Counted from the first letter of the stretch, positions 12,961 through 24,776 are shown. The stretch: 64,000 nucleotides of DNA from Larix kaempferi (GCA_027924585.1 BSBM01000592.1:3002501-3066500); one strand, 5' to 3'. The notes: generated from the sequence alone by a model not told the origin. Numbers and translations: made by a program.

Positions 12961-13082
12961 CATGAAAATGTCAAACCAACAAACTACAAAGGTGTCGAAG
13001 GATAACTAATCATCTTGTGACTTACAAGGGTTTTAAGATGTAGGTGCCGAGCATATACTGGCTTCTTACTCGTACAAATAAC

Positions 13083-14612
13083 AAGAAGGAAAGCCAAAGC
13101 AAAGCAAGCAAGCAAAGCAAGGAAAGCCAAAGCAAAGCAAAGCAAGGAAAGTATGTCCACTCATGGGTGACTTATTCTCATAGGTCACCAAGCCAAGTAA
13201 CTTGCTCAACAAGTCAACATGAATTCTATAAAAGAATGATTCCAACTCCATTTCACATCTTTTTCTAGTGTGAGGAATTTTATGAATGCATTTGTGCATC
13301 CAAGACTTGGGAGGTGTGCCCCTAGTCAAGCATGGGAGATGTGCCCCAGCTTTCTGTGAGAGGATGATGGAATCCAACCATTATCACTGAGTTTATTTGT
13401 AGGTAATAAATCTTACCAGGTCGAATCAGAAGTTGACAGCTATCTTCATCAAAGTCAGAGATCAAATCCTTCCTCCTCCTTCTATTCTACAACTAGTTTC
13501 TTATGTGCAACAGGAGAGACTCTTCCTTCATATTCTTAGAGGCATATTTGCCTATTTATGATGTAATAATAAAGTATTTAATGTTATGATATCAATCGCT
13601 TCAATACAAATTATAAAACTCTTATTTCTTCTCCAATTATGCACCCTTGCTAGATTTAGCTATATTTTCACTAGCTTTCAATTAATGGTTCATAAGTCAA
13701 TCAGTAAAGGTCCAAATGAAGCCATTCATGTTCCTGTACTTAGATAATATATCACATGTCATGATCCAACCATTGTTTCATAATTTTGAGTTCCTTTGAG
13801 CATTGTTTGGGAGTCCATAAGTCGAACAAGTTGAGTTGTCCTAAATTGCTATTTTACTATTTTTTTATCATGCTTTCCCAGATCTACATTTAACTTTATG
13901 AAATTTTATTTTATGATTCAATGAATGTAAATGAATGATTATTAGACTCTCTAATGTTTGCAACAACCTTTTCCAACCCTCAGTCAATTTCCCTATGCAT
14001 ACTAGTCTGCATATGCTGAGAACCCCAGGAGCATTGGAGTAGAGTTCAGACGGGATGTTATTGAAACATAAATGGTATCAGTACATTGTGCAAAGGTATA
14101 AATTCATATCAGAACCTTTCATCCATCCATAGCCTTTGTACTTTCCCATCTCCAACAATTCTAGCTTCCTTAGCCATAGTTTTGATCAAATTTGAGAAGC
14201 CTAGAGTCTTTGTATCATTTGCATAAGTTGGTACATTAAACTACTACCTCCATGAACAAAAATATCAATTTATTAATCCTTCCCAACTCCCTGATCTAGT
14301 TTGTATATGTGGATGTACCCAGGAAGCCTTGGTGTAGACTTCAGCGATGTTGATGTTCGAAGCATAAATGGTCTCTGTGCTTTGTACAAAGGATCCAAAA
14401 TTTTTTCCTTCTGTCTAAATTGATTCTGCACACTCTCCCATGTAAATTCCAGAACCTAAAGTCACCCCTACCATACTTGATCAGTTCCCCTGTACACCTC
14501 ACTTACATCCTGCTCACCGTAAAGAAATTGTCTAAAAATTACTAGTGAAAATCCTGATAAATTCGACAGTTGGAGTTAGTATTCTGGCCAATTCTTGGCT
14601 GGGATATTACAG
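13083..14612 (+). mobile_element. LTR copy 2 (5' truncated) ending at a primer-binding site
   Basis: Matches 9998-11309 over its first 1.35 kb, then continues for 180 bp to 'gggatattaca', a typical LTR end just before the primer-binding site. A TATA-like box lies at 13227-13233. The left edge, in a purine-rich 'aagcaaagc' tract, is truncated relative to copy 1. Together the two copies outline an LTR of roughly 2 kb or more, in plus orientation. Confidence 0.65.
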
Positions 14613-14626
14613 TGGTATCAGATCAC
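14613..14626 (+). promoter_or_regulatory. Primer-binding site of an LTR retrotransposon
   Basis: GTGGTATCAGATCA follows the LTR end 'ttaca'. It matches the usual plant PBS TGGTATCAGAGC, complementary to the 3' end of initiator tRNA-Met, with a G-to-T change in the last bases. It fixes the LTR end and the plus orientation of the element that follows. Confidence 0.7.
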
Positions 14627-15950
14627 TTTCCTCCACCCCTTTGGAAAGAAAGAAGCTCACTGATTGAAGAAAGATTGAATATCTTCTCATAGATTCAAAA
14701 TGTGGCTCCTACTAGTTAGTGAAGAAGACGAACTTTATTTTCAACCATATGAAGAGGAGGAGACGACCACTGTTGGAAATTTCTATTTACAGAAAGTTGA
14801 ATATGATTTCCTTGTTGAAAATATGTTTGAAGAGGACATAGGAAATGATCTACCTATGACTAATTGGGATTATGGAGTAATACTCAATAGAGGGAATGCA
14901 AAGAAATCCTATGAGTACTTCATGGAGTACTCTACTTTGAAGAAGGAGGTTCAGAAGTCGCTGACCTTTAGAGACTATTTTGATTTGGAGATCTAGAGGT
15001 TGTTCAAAGACCCCTACAACAGTGATAGCAAAAGAATGATTGCACATACGGTTGATGGTGTGTGCAAAGAAGTCGAGGCAATATTTTTACCCCTAGGAGC
15101 TAAGATGGAAGGGAGGGATTAAGATGTGTCCTCACAGCCAGGAAAAATCAAGGGAGGAAACCAAGATCCACCTAGTTCTTCGGGTGGAGAAGAAGTAGGA
15201 AAAAATAAAGATGAATTTGCAGCCCTACATATGGATCCATCCCAATATCAGGGAAAAGGAATCAAGAAGGAAGTTTCATCAAGGCCATTGGCAGGGCCAA
15301 ACATCGTGAGACTGTTTGGTTTTCCTTCAAGAAGGAAGTCCAAAGGTTGTGATCTGAGCACCACACAATGTGGATAGACATCAATTTTCTTAGAAAGAAA
15401 TGACCAAGAAGACCTTGCTGGTGCACCATTACTCCAAGAAGTGGATGAAGAAGGTCAATTCATAGTGTAAGATCCAACAGTCAAACATTTGATTGTTGGT
15501 GATGAGGGAGGTAAAATCACTCTCGATCTTTTGATGGTTGATTTCAAAATAAGTGCAGAAGAAATGGAACAGATTGATGAAGGTGAGACATCCTTTGGAT
15601 CTGATCCAAAAGAGGAACATAATTCAGATTTACAATCACCCCTTGAGCATCACAAGGAAGCAGAAATTGAGCACATCTCCATAAGGTGTGAAGCAGATAA
15701 ATGGGTGGATGAACAAGCCATCATGATTCCACCACATAAGGAGGAGAACATGACACATGGTGAATTAGTAATTTCATATTTTTATGTGTCATTATGTCAA
15801 TCTGATATGGCAGCCACTCCCATTGAAAAGTTCAGAATGGTTGAGCCCCCTAGTGATGAGGTTCATAATTCTGGTGTAAAAAATGAAAGCAGTGTGAAGG
15901 ATGAAATTTTGAGAGAAGATCTTTCTATTGCACCAAGGATGAATTAGCAC
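14627..15950 (+). mobile_element. Internal region of the LTR element with unrecognised gag-like frames
   Basis: Three open pieces in plus orientation lie behind the primer-binding site: 14700-14996 (98 codons, very acidic, with an E-E-E-E run), 15126-15377 (83 codons) and 15489-15947 (152 codons, Glu/Asp-rich). They are separated by stops. I do not recognise a capsid domain, a zinc knuckle or any pol motif. Their position suggests a decayed gag or an extra ORF of a non-autonomous element; this is inferred from place alone. Confidence 0.4.
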
Positions 15951-15999
15951 TTATGTTGCAGCCCAAATTATGCTTTTGAGGACCTAAAAGATGAATATA

Positions 16000-18350
16000 T
16001 TGCAGCAACAACATATAGATCAGATTTCAAAACCTCAAGTGCAACCGCATCCTGCAATCCGCAACCCGAAGTTGCAGATGCAGAATTGCGAAAACCCTAG
16101 AAACATAATCTCAAAGTTTGACAGTCCCACAACCTACATCCCACGATTGCGGATGCGGGATTGCAGAAACCCAAATTACGTATAGTTGTGAACTTGGTGA
16201 TCCCGCAACCCGCAACCCGCCAATGTGGAACCATGCGTGCAGATCTATGCCTCTGTAAGGGAATTTCACCAATTTCTTCAAAGGGGCATAACTTTTTCCT
16301 CTGGCATCTAGATGGGGCAAGGTTGGTACTGTTGAAAATATCTTGGAGAGCCCTATCTGATGGTAGGATCCCCCTGATCAGGTGAGGAATCTAGCCTTCC
16401 CATTTTCTTCTCTGAAGTTCTTTCTATATCCCACTTAGACACTTCCAACCTTCTACCTTCCAGGATCTTCCTTCTATCTGACCCACATAGGTTCCTGAAA
16501 CCATTTCCAAGGCTTCTCTCCCTTCTCAAGGATCAGGTGTAAATATACATCTCCTTCACAAGTTTAGTACGCATAAACATTTATTACAAAACAATGAAAC
16601 ACTATCATTCATTATAACATGTAAGATGCATTACCAGGTTTAATCAACCCATCTATCATATGCAAGAATTACAAAGCATTGATCTCATGCAATATGAGAT
16701 ATACATGCAATAGTGAACTCATCCTCTTACTCAGGTCTATAAATGACTTCATATCAATCTCATTCATATTCATACATTCCACAGTTCCACAATTATACAC
16801 AAGCATTCATCAGAACAATGAGACAAAATCATTGACATAACAAGGAATACTTATCTTTCAATTCCGAAGCAACTGTCTAAGTGAGAGCAACGTTCCACCC
16901 AACCTTAGATCTATGTCCATCCTATCCTATTTCAGCTGAGAGATCACCCCCGAGTTGGGCATTGTATCCACTAAGGAGGGTTAAAATGTTCTCTCACAGT
17001 CAAGGCTCCATTCTCATGCTAGACTAGTCTGTAGTTGGGTTTATCAAGCATTCCAGGGCTCCTACCCATGCTAATTCAACCTACAGTGGTTATCAAGCAA
17101 TTCAGGGACAACAAGGAAAGCATTGCCAAACTAGTGAGCTCAACCACAGAGCTATAGGAATATCAGCACTCAGTTGACCTGGCACCCACAATACCTACCA
17201 AATTTTACACAAGGAAGACCTTCATCACTGTTACACAGTCTCTCAAGGCATCTTCCCTTCCAGTTCTATTCCACGATGGGCATAGAAAGGTCCAGTCGCT
17301 CTCAGCCGACTTGGCACCCATAATACCTACCACATCCAACATAAGGAAGATCCTATCACTGTTGCACAGTCTCTCACGGTCCTTCCATTCCAATGCTATT
17401 CCAGTATGGGCATAGAAAGGTCCAGTCACTAGTTCATTGAGGCTATAGCCTTCACTAGGTTTATCAAGAAACCCACCTCTTTCACACAGTTCAACAACTG
17501 ATTCGTTACGAGGCTTGAGGATTACTCACGGCCGCTCTGCCAATGGCACTCTGCAACCTCTTCTATCAATACCACTCTATCCCTGTAACTGGGGTTTGCA
17601 CATAGGGTGGTTACGGTTATCAACTCTCGGTATTTTTCCTCCACATAGGAAGCACGATTAACCTCATATTTCCCTCTTTTCGGATTGGTTTGGTGCATAT
17701 AGGAAATACAAGAACGAATTCTCTGCGAGGGTCGATGGCTCATGAATGGAAAGTGCGTGCCGGGGCGAGTGAGGGCATGAGTGAGGAGTGAGTAATGTCT
17801 GTATGTCTCTCCTCGTGAATGAATGAATCCTCCTCCGGATAGTCAAACAGGTTCAGCGAGTTTCCCCAGGTGATTGAGTGTCATCCTGTTCAAGCGATCA
17901 AAGCCATGCCCTGCCATACGAAATCGCAGGCATGCACCATACTCCAGCAACCTCAGCCATTAGGGTTCTCAACCACCCACTGTAGTTGCATTAATGTTAG
18001 TAGGGAGTTCCAATGGGTTCTCAATCAGACATGTGCCAATATGGAAAGCCAATCCCAAACCCCATCAGCTCTCCCTAGTGGATACACATGGCTTCTTCTC
18101 ATTCGTTGACTCCTTAGACAGCTTCTTGGTTATTTTATTCATTCAGTAATAAGTACATCATTTACATTCCTTCATGGCTTAACCAACCCATGAATAATGA
18201 AACTGTCCAAATACTTTCCTAAGCAAAAAACTTAATCATCCACTAGTGGGGCCTTGGCAATGAGCTCCACACTAGGGAAAATACACACACTGTACATACA
18301 CAGTATTTACATCAAATCCAAATATATCAAGGGAAAAATGGGGTATTACA
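16000..18350 (-). mobile_element. Probable LTR-element DNA on the minus strand
   Basis: The right edge, read on the minus strand, starts TGTAATACCCC at 18350, a common start of plant gypsy LTRs. The region 16400-18350 is more GC-rich than the surroundings and lacks long frames. It contains a tandem duplication of 130 bp (17170-17440; 'atgggcatagaaaggtccag' at 17275 and 17405). 16040-16220 carries short 'cccgcaaccc'/'gattgcgga' repeats. No PBS or second LTR was found and the left limit is arbitrary. Confidence 0.35.
17170..17440. repeat. 130 bp tandem duplication
   Basis: Two adjacent units share 'ggaaga.c.t..tcactgtt.cacagtctctca', the 'atgggcatagaaaggtccagtc' end, and the 'cttggcaccca.aatacctacca' joiner. 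They differ by scattered substitutions, so the duplication is not recent. Confidence 0.75.
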
Positions 18351-20382
18351 CTGTGTGTAGGGCTTGCTCGAAAAGCTCTGTCACAGAGGGCGATAAACCA
18401 ACTCGACGGGACCTCATCATGAAAATTAACCTCTAATCAGCCAGTTCTCATGGGATAGAGAATAAGAGATGAATGTTGAGATTTCATCCTCATGGGTGGT
18501 CGGTGTATTTAAATCCTCTCAAGGGGTATTGGAGAGATTTAATGAATATGGCACCTATTATTATGATAAGGAATTCAATCCCTCTATGAATCTTGAACTC
18601 CCAAATTTTGATTTACAGTTCATCACTATGTACCCTTATTTAGGGGGATGGTATGAGGTTAGAAAGAAGAAGTTAAAAAAAAGAAAGATCAAGGATTTTT
18701 TCTCAAAAGGACAAAAATTAATTGCATTTTATTTATATAAAAATTACTCTTGGAAGTGTATTATGCACAAAGCTTGATAAGAATGATATGAAATGTAAGT
18801 AGTAGTCCATGGGGTAATTCCTTGGGTTAATCCTACCTCTATGAATCTTATGGGATTCACTCAACATCCCCTCTAGATTAGGTTTCCAAAGTTGCAACCG
18901 AACAATTTACCCAGAATATCATTCTTGAAATAAGGGAAAGTGCTTTGAGGGTGTATTACCCATAGTTTTGACTTGGAATGTATCTAACCAAAAATATGTA
19001 AATGATGTAGATATGCTAGTGCGGACCTCAAGGCCAAGGGACGATTAGTGAATGGCTAGGCAGGTATGATGCATATATTTTTAATTGGAGTGCGTGGTTG
19101 GCTTGTCATTCCGATTTAGAATATATGTAAATATTATTTGCGTAAATAACAAAATGGTCCATGAATGGCTATGTAAAGAGAACCAAAGGGGCTATGTTTG
19201 TGGAACTTGAGATCAAGAAGGTTCAATTAGGGGTTAAAGCCCTTGTTTACCCCATTGGCCATGTGGTATGGTCCAAAAATATTTCTAGTGGATAAACTAC
19301 TCTAAGTCCTGTATAGAACCACTACAAAAGACTAATGAGATCATACAAGGAATCACTCAAGGCTCTCATGTTTGAGAAGGTTCAACAATATCCATGAAGT
19401 TGTTAGTTTCCTCCCTCTACCATGTTCATAATCTTGCAACCCATCTTTAAGAGAAGGTTTGTACTATAGTTTGTAGGTACTGATCATGGATATTGATTAT
19501 GACATTAGAAATACCTCTAGACTTATTCCTGGTGCACAACTAATGTATTGATGGAATCTAGAGTATTATTGGAGGTGATTGTTAACCAACATAGGCCATA
19601 CATGGAGGTTTGAAAAACATTATAATTTTTTTTGGTATTAATATAAAAGTCAAACTTGTTTATGACTATAGTCTCTATGTTAACATGGACTGATAATGTG
19701 AATGATAATGTTATTAATAAAGTATTAATAATAGTGTATAAGTATTACGATTATAAATATGTAAATTTTATTAATAGTATAATGATAATATTATTAATGT
19801 TTTTATTATTATATATACTAATAATGAACTATTAATAATACTATATAGATATTTGTAACATTTTTATTATACTTATTTTATTAAAATATATAATAAAATA
19901 AGCACTGCTATGAATCAGAGAATTCTTAGACAGGTCCATGAAAATGTCAAACCAACAAACTACAAAGGTGTCGAAGGCTAACTAATCATCTTGTGACTGG
20001 CACATCTCGGTGTCGAAGGCTAACTAATCATCTTGTGACTGGCACATCATCTTGTGACTTACACATCTTGATGAACCTTGGCGCATTTTGGTGAATAAAC
20101 TTTCCATGCCGAAAGTGTAACCTCTTATTTTTACATTTTTTTAAGAATCGCTTTTCTGAAGCTTGTTAGCGAACTTACAATCAGGTGCGATGAAGTCTGT
20201 ATGTTTTTATTTTATTGTTGTCACACCATAATCGAGACTCAAGACTAACATAAAAGTGATATTTATGGATATTAAGTGATATTCTTAGAAACAAGAAATT
20301 AGTTGGACGATTCAATCTTCCTACCTACAATTTACAGTGCTCAACCATTCTAACCCGCAAGATATGCATAATTTTTTTTATA
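18351..20382. other. No host gene; repeats and one weak reading frame
   Basis: The open frame 18469-18777 (102 codons, Lys-rich end) has no recognised domain and no support as a gene. 19186-19880 is the second copy of the 690 bp repeat at 11740-12430, and 19906-20000 repeats 12930-13022. 19975-20060 holds a short tandem repeat of 'ggtgtcgaaggctaactaatcatcttgtgactggcac' type. Confidence 0.6.
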
Positions 20383-20401
20383 TAAGTAAAATATCCTAGG
20401 A

Positions 20402-20600
20402 TGCCCACTAATTTCTAGGCTAATCATTATGTGGATTAACATTATAAGATTTATGATGATTTTCCTTTCATATGCCCACTAATTTTTAAGTTAACCATTA
20501 TGTAGATTAACATTATAAGATTTATGATGATTTTCTCACTAATTTTTAAGTTAACCATTATGTAGATTAACATTATAAGATTTATGATGATTTTCTCTTT
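20402..20600. repeat. Three-unit minisatellite, 60-71 bp units
   Basis: Three units of 'actaattt.ta.g.taa.cattatgt.gattaacattataagatttatgatgatttt' lie head to tail. The last two are exactly 60 bp apart and nearly identical; the first is 71 bp away and more diverged. It lies 3' of the cullin gene. A shorter duplication, 'gtgcaaaaatctatatttaat' twice, sits at 20800-20842. Confidence 0.8.
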
Positions 20601-20949
20601 ATAGATGAAAATTTACTTTTTCATTACTAAAAATCTATATTAATATTTATGTTACGAATTTCTTTACAGAAAATACTAATGCTATTATGCAATGCAGAAA
20701 TGTCATACTTGTCATTGAAATTACTTTTTAAGTTTTATTAAATATAAGACTACATACAGGTTACAACATCTCCCATTTACTGAATTATAAAGCACTTCTG
20801 TGCAAAAATCTATATTTAATATGTGCAAAAATCTATATTTAATATCTGTTAAGAATTTCCGAACAAACCAAATTATGATACTATGCAGTGCAGAAGTCTC
20901 ACGCTTTGTCATTTTCTTCATTGAAATGCCTATCTGGTTCAAACTTCTT

Positions 20950-23259
20950 TCAGGCTAAATAACGAATGATATTACAATTTTGTTTGTCCCGTTGTAAGAA
21001 ATCTCTGGAAATCAAATCTTGAATCTGCTTCTGCACTAAGTTGACTTTTGGCTTGAATATCGGTTGGAGTTGCTGAACGCATTCAATGAATAATTGTTGA
21101 GTTGTCATGACTTTTCTAGCCTTCATTGTGCGAACTATTGCAGCATCGATTGCAAGACATCTATCTCGATCTACAGCCTCCAGGACTTTCTTCTTTTCAT
21201 CTACAGCCTCCAGGACTTTCTTCTTTTCATCAATTTGTGGAAGTGCAAGTGCGGGAATCTTAATCCTCGTAGATTTGCATGTGAAGCCAGCATTGAATTC
21301 AAAATTATCAGTTTTGGCTATTGTTTGCGTGACGGGTTCCTTCAAAATGATTTTGTACTTTCCACATACAATAGAACGCAGCAGTCTAACAACATCCTGC
21401 TCTGGCAAATTTAACTGCGATCTGATATCTTCGTATGTTAACCTTTCCGAGTCATTGAACAGTAGAAGCATAACTGCCTGCTTGGTTGATACTGTAATTT
21501 CTATGGGCTTAGAGTCAAACTTTCCAATAATTTTACAATTTCCCAAGCTGTATATCCACGTAAGTTTACGATGCTGATATTTTGTGGAATAAAATCCTTT
21601 GTATAAGTCAATGCATTTAAGCATTTGCGATGGTAGATTAAGTTCAGAGGACTTGCAGCAGGTTGGCCAGACTCCATTCGTTAATACTGTAACAGTGAAA
21701 TCTATTCCAGGATGCATATTTGAATAATCATCAAGGTATGTTTTGAAGTCAGCTTGAGTCTCCATTGATAGTGTGACATCATTAACCATGCGCTCCATCT
21801 TTGATGTAAACAGGAAACCAAATCGTTGCTTTACCTTGGACAATATGGTTCCTTCGTGAATTATATCATTTGCACTTTTATCGAATAGTAATCTGCGAGA
21901 TAGTTTTTTACTGTGAAATTCGCCAAATAAATCTTTATCACTGACATATTGAAGAAGATTCACGGCCTTTTCAAGAACACTCTCAATATCATCACCACTG
22001 CCACTCTTTTTAAGCACGTTGTCAAAAAATGTAGCCAGCAACTCAGCAGTTGTGCTTCCTTCAATTCTTCGATCACATATTACTTCAAACGCTTCCTTTA
22101 AGACTTTACAAAAAATAGCACTTCCTTGAAATACATCCACAACGTAGTTCATCCACTTATCATGGAGTTCACTAATCTTCTCCACAAATTCATGTTGAGC
22201 AGCTTGAATGGCATCAGCTATATCACTTCTGCCCGCATTGTTGCTTACAGCATCTTCCACCCATTTAATTAATGTTATTCCTTGGCTGGTTACATGCTGT
22301 TTAAATATATTTGCAACCGGTTCCAATCCTTTAGGGATTCTACCGAACAGCCTGTACATCCTTGAAAGATCGTCTTTCTTCTCGCCTATAAGCAAAGCAC
22401 AGCAGCCCGAATATTCATTTTCCAAAAGTTGAGTTCGATAACTTGGTGAGAGAATTTCATTTTGTACTTTCTCTAGTAACTTCTGCTCGTTGCTAGAGTG
22501 CAACCACTGAGCAGCTATTTCTTTTTCACGTCTCAAACATTCTTCAGCCTTGAGCATATAGTCAGGACAAGAATACTCTAAAAGCCATAAAGCGGCCTTC
22601 TTAGAATAATAAGCTCCAGTCTCTTCCAACATGGCAGCTTCAAAATCCTCCACGTGGAAATTCAAGTGATCCGATTCCATGCCCATCTCCACAAAAATGT
22701 TCAGAACGCTTCTCAACAAAGCGCGATCAATTTGTTCTCCCTCGCGTTCCCGATTGATCAGCTGAAGCAGCACATTCTTCACCTTAGTCTTGATGCTATT
22801 ATAGACCATGTTACGGAAACACATCATTCCAACTTCCATTAGCGACTGGTCTGACCTTTTTTCGACGTAGCGATACCGGGCTGACATTTTTTCGAGGTCG
22901 CAATGTTCAATACCAGAGAACATATGTGACATTAATCGGACCATCACCTTATGATTTCCCCAGCATTTCACGAGTTCTCTCAACATGAACTCATCACGTA
23001 CATTCTCTAAAGCTGGTAATACAGAGAGAGCAATGTATTCATCAAACGAATCCCTGTATTTACCATACAGTTTCTGTGCGTTCCCAGGAATTTGTGTACA
23101 CAGTTCGTAGACAGTTGCATAACTGTTCATGTACTCCAAAGCCAAAGCAGGGAACTCATCTTTTAAATCTGCTTTCAGAATCTCTGTCAACTTGAGGATA
23201 CCCTTCTGAATAATAGCCCATCCTTCATTAAATTCTAAAGTAATATCACTTGACATCAT
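20950..23259 (-). CDS. CUL1-like: CUL1-like cullin, intronless (probable retrogene)
   Basis: The 769-residue protein is recognisably CUL1 along its whole length; the plant CUL1 family is about 740 residues. CUL1 is the scaffold of SCF E3 ubiquitin ligases: the N-terminal repeats bind SKP1/F-box proteins and the C-terminal part binds RBX1. Visible landmarks are 'DEFMLRELVK.W.NHKVMV' (about 89-107), 'REREGEQIDRALL' (about 170), 'DDLSRMYRLF.RIPKGLEPVANIFK' (about 300), 'SDKDLFGEFHSKKLSRRLLFDKSAND' in the cullin homology domain, and 'RKLTWIYSLG'. The neddylation site I-V-R-T-M-K-A-R-K is kept (Lys 713, 57 residues from the end as in known CUL1), and the ending R-Y-L-A is normal. The start fits the family ('LEFNEGWAIIQKGI.KL'); a second Met follows directly. 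Plant CUL1 genes normally have many introns, so an unbroken 2310 bp frame points to retroposition. No clear poly(A) remnant was seen. A 10-residue tandem duplication is the one oddity. Expression is unknown. Confidence 0.92.
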   Translation of the reverse strand: MMSSDITLEFNEGWAIIQKGILKLTEILKADLKDEFPALALEYMNSYATVYELCTQIPGNAQKLYGKYRDSFDEYIALSVLPALENVRDEFMLRELVKCWGNHKVMVRLMSHMFSGIEHCDLEKMSARYRYVEKRSDQSLMEVGMMCFRNMVYNSIKTKVKNVLLQLINREREGEQIDRALLRSVLNIFVEMGMESDHLNFHVEDFEAAMLEETGAYYSKKAALWLLEYSCPDYMLKAEECLRREKEIAAQWLHSSNEQKLLEKVQNEILSPSYRTQLLENEYSGCCALLIGEKKDDLSRMYRLFGRIPKGLEPVANIFKQHVTSQGITLIKWVEDAVSNNAGRSDIADAIQAAQHEFVEKISELHDKWMNYVVDVFQGSAIFCKVLKEAFEVICDRRIEGSTTAELLATFFDNVLKKSGSGDDIESVLEKAVNLLQYVSDKDLFGEFHSKKLSRRLLFDKSANDIIHEGTILSKVKQRFGFLFTSKMERMVNDVTLSMETQADFKTYLDDYSNMHPGIDFTVTVLTNGVWPTCCKSSELNLPSQMLKCIDLYKGFYSTKYQHRKLTWIYSLGNCKIIGKFDSKPIEITVSTKQAVMLLLFNDSERLTYEDIRSQLNLPEQDVVRLLRSIVCGKYKIILKEPVTQTIAKTDNFEFNAGFTCKSTRIKIPALALPQIDEKKKVLEAVDEKKKVLEAVDRDRCLAIDAAIVRTMKARKVMTTQQLFIECVQQLQPIFKPKVNLVQKQIQDLISRDFLQRDKQNCNIIRYLA
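21171..21230 (-). repeat. Exact 30 bp in-frame tandem duplication within the cullin gene
   Basis: Two identical 30 bp units, 21171-21200 and 21201-21230, encode D-E-K-K-K-V-L-E-A-V twice, just before 'DRDRCLAIDAAIVR'. Known CUL1 proteins have this stretch once ('DERKKVVEDVDKDR'). The duplication keeps the frame and lengthens the linker before the neddylated winged-helix domain by ten residues. Confidence 0.95.
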
Positions 23260-23481
23260 CGTCGTAATAGTCTGCCTTTCTTAGCCTTCAATTTCTGTCA
23301 ACCTCGGTCCGTCAACGTTACAGATCAGACGTATTGTTTCACTTTGTCATAACTCAATTTCTGTCAAGCTCGATCCGTCAACGTTACAGATCAGATCAGA
23401 GGTTACCGAGTCAAGGACTGAAGTCAACGTATTCGAAAACGGACCAAAAATCGGAAGAGCCACACTGAATAATAATTGAAA
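23260..23481 (-). promoter_or_regulatory. Upstream region of the cullin gene, with an internal duplication
   Basis: The 220 bp upstream of the cullin start, down to the LTR edge near 23482, contain a 41 bp motif twice, at 23289-23329 and 23354-23394 (65 bp offset, few mismatches; core 'gtcaacgttacagatcaga'). I see no obvious TATA box. If the gene is expressed, its 5' leader or promoter is probably here or in the adjacent LTR. Confidence 0.45.
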
Positions 23482-24361
23482 TGATGATTTTTACAATAAG
23501 AGAAAAGCCCTTTTATAGGTCTAAACACACGTTTCAATGGAATGGTGTGACCCTACGCTCAGCTAACTAATATTACATTTAATATTTAAAATATTTCTTC
23601 CTAAATAATTAGATACATAACAAGGAAACCCAATCTTTCTTTCTAGCCGACATGGTCGTGTTGTGAATTAAATGATTAACCTTAAACAATACCATACACA
23701 TGGAAGTGAATTACCATACACCATACACATGGAATTAAAATTCTCTAGCTTACACATGCAGGTTTTCCTCTCGTTGTCCAACAAAAAATTCATGACCTTA
23801 ATAGAGCAAGATCATAATGGTCAGACTCATTTTTTTACCATGAATCTAGTAGCCATTTTTTATGTTGGTAGATGCCCATTATGGAAGATAATCAAAAGCA
23901 CAGAGACAATAAAGGTTAGGCTCATTTTTTTACCATGGATCTAGTAACCATTTTTTATGTTGGTAGATGCCCATTATGGAAGATAATCAAAAGCACAGAG
24001 ACAATAAAGGTTAGGTGTTAAGCACATTAGTCTCATTAGATGTAAATTTGTACAATGAGAATGTCCCTTGGGTTCAAATTTCCTAGTGGATTCTTGGATG
24101 CTAGAGTGACTCTTTGTATTCACCAACAATTTTTGGTCTTCTCCTTATGTGAATAGGGAGATAATCCTAGCAACAAGGATTATGTTCCCAACAATTCCCC
24201 CCTTAATGCGAAGGGGTGTATGTGACCCCAAGAAAAATATAGATGAATGAATGGAAGTGGACAACTACTACTGCTGAACATTTCCAAATTGAAAATCCAA
24301 ATTTCCAAGCAAGTTAGCATAAGTTGAATTCTCCTGCTAAATACAAGTGCTCTCTGAAGCG
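23482..24361 (-). mobile_element. LTR end, copy A (minus strand), with polypurine tract
   Basis: Read on the minus strand, a polypurine tract (TTAAGGGGGGAAT, ending at 24194) is followed by TGTTGGGAACATA at 24193, the expected 3' LTR start; this LTR runs left to about 23482. The interval 24194-24361 is the adjoining internal 3' end. Copy B at 28533-29341 has the same structure. Copy A contains a tandem duplication of about 94 bp (23826-23919 and 23920-24014). No coding capacity remains. Confidence 0.65.
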
Positions 24362-24776
24362 GTGGTTTTGGTTGACCACAAACAAAAAGGGGCTAGCAGA
24401 AGCTGAAATATTCTACTAAGTGGTTGGTTTAAGGATGACCGACAAACTATCAAACTTGGCATGAATGCTCCGAGGTTTTGTGAAGAGTCAAAGGTTTTCT
24501 GGAAAGTGGTGGTTTTAGGACCACCATCTAATGTCTAGCAGAAGCTGAATTATTCTACCAAATTTGTGGTTTTAGGCTGACCACAAACTCTGGAGCTCAC
24601 TCGAACATGGCACTGGCTTATTTTGCTTGTTCTGGATTGCTTGTTTCTGATTGTCTTCATCCCCCCTGTGTCAGGAACAATGTGAGGAGTGGGAGTCTCA
24701 TGGTGGTTATGAGTATAACAAGTATAGATCTCATGGTGGTTATGAGTATCCCAATTAGAAATCTCATGGTGGTTAT
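24362..24776. other. Intergenic spacer with a short triple repeat
   Basis: No gene seen. The unit 'tctcatggtggttat' occurs three times at about 24697-24776 and abuts the start of the LTR at 24777. The rest (24400-24600) repeats a 'ggtggttt...gaccaca' motif and may be the internal part of the minus-strand element. Confidence 0.5.

Noticed and set aside
18469-18777. 102-codon frame as a gene
   Set aside because: No recognised domain and surrounded by retroelement repeats; kept only as a note.
21094-21577. Plus-strand frames of 106 and 156 codons
   Set aside because: They lie antisense inside the conserved cullin frame and have no domain.
22208-22842. Plus-strand frames of 74 and 62 codons
   Set aside because: Antisense shadows of the cullin gene.
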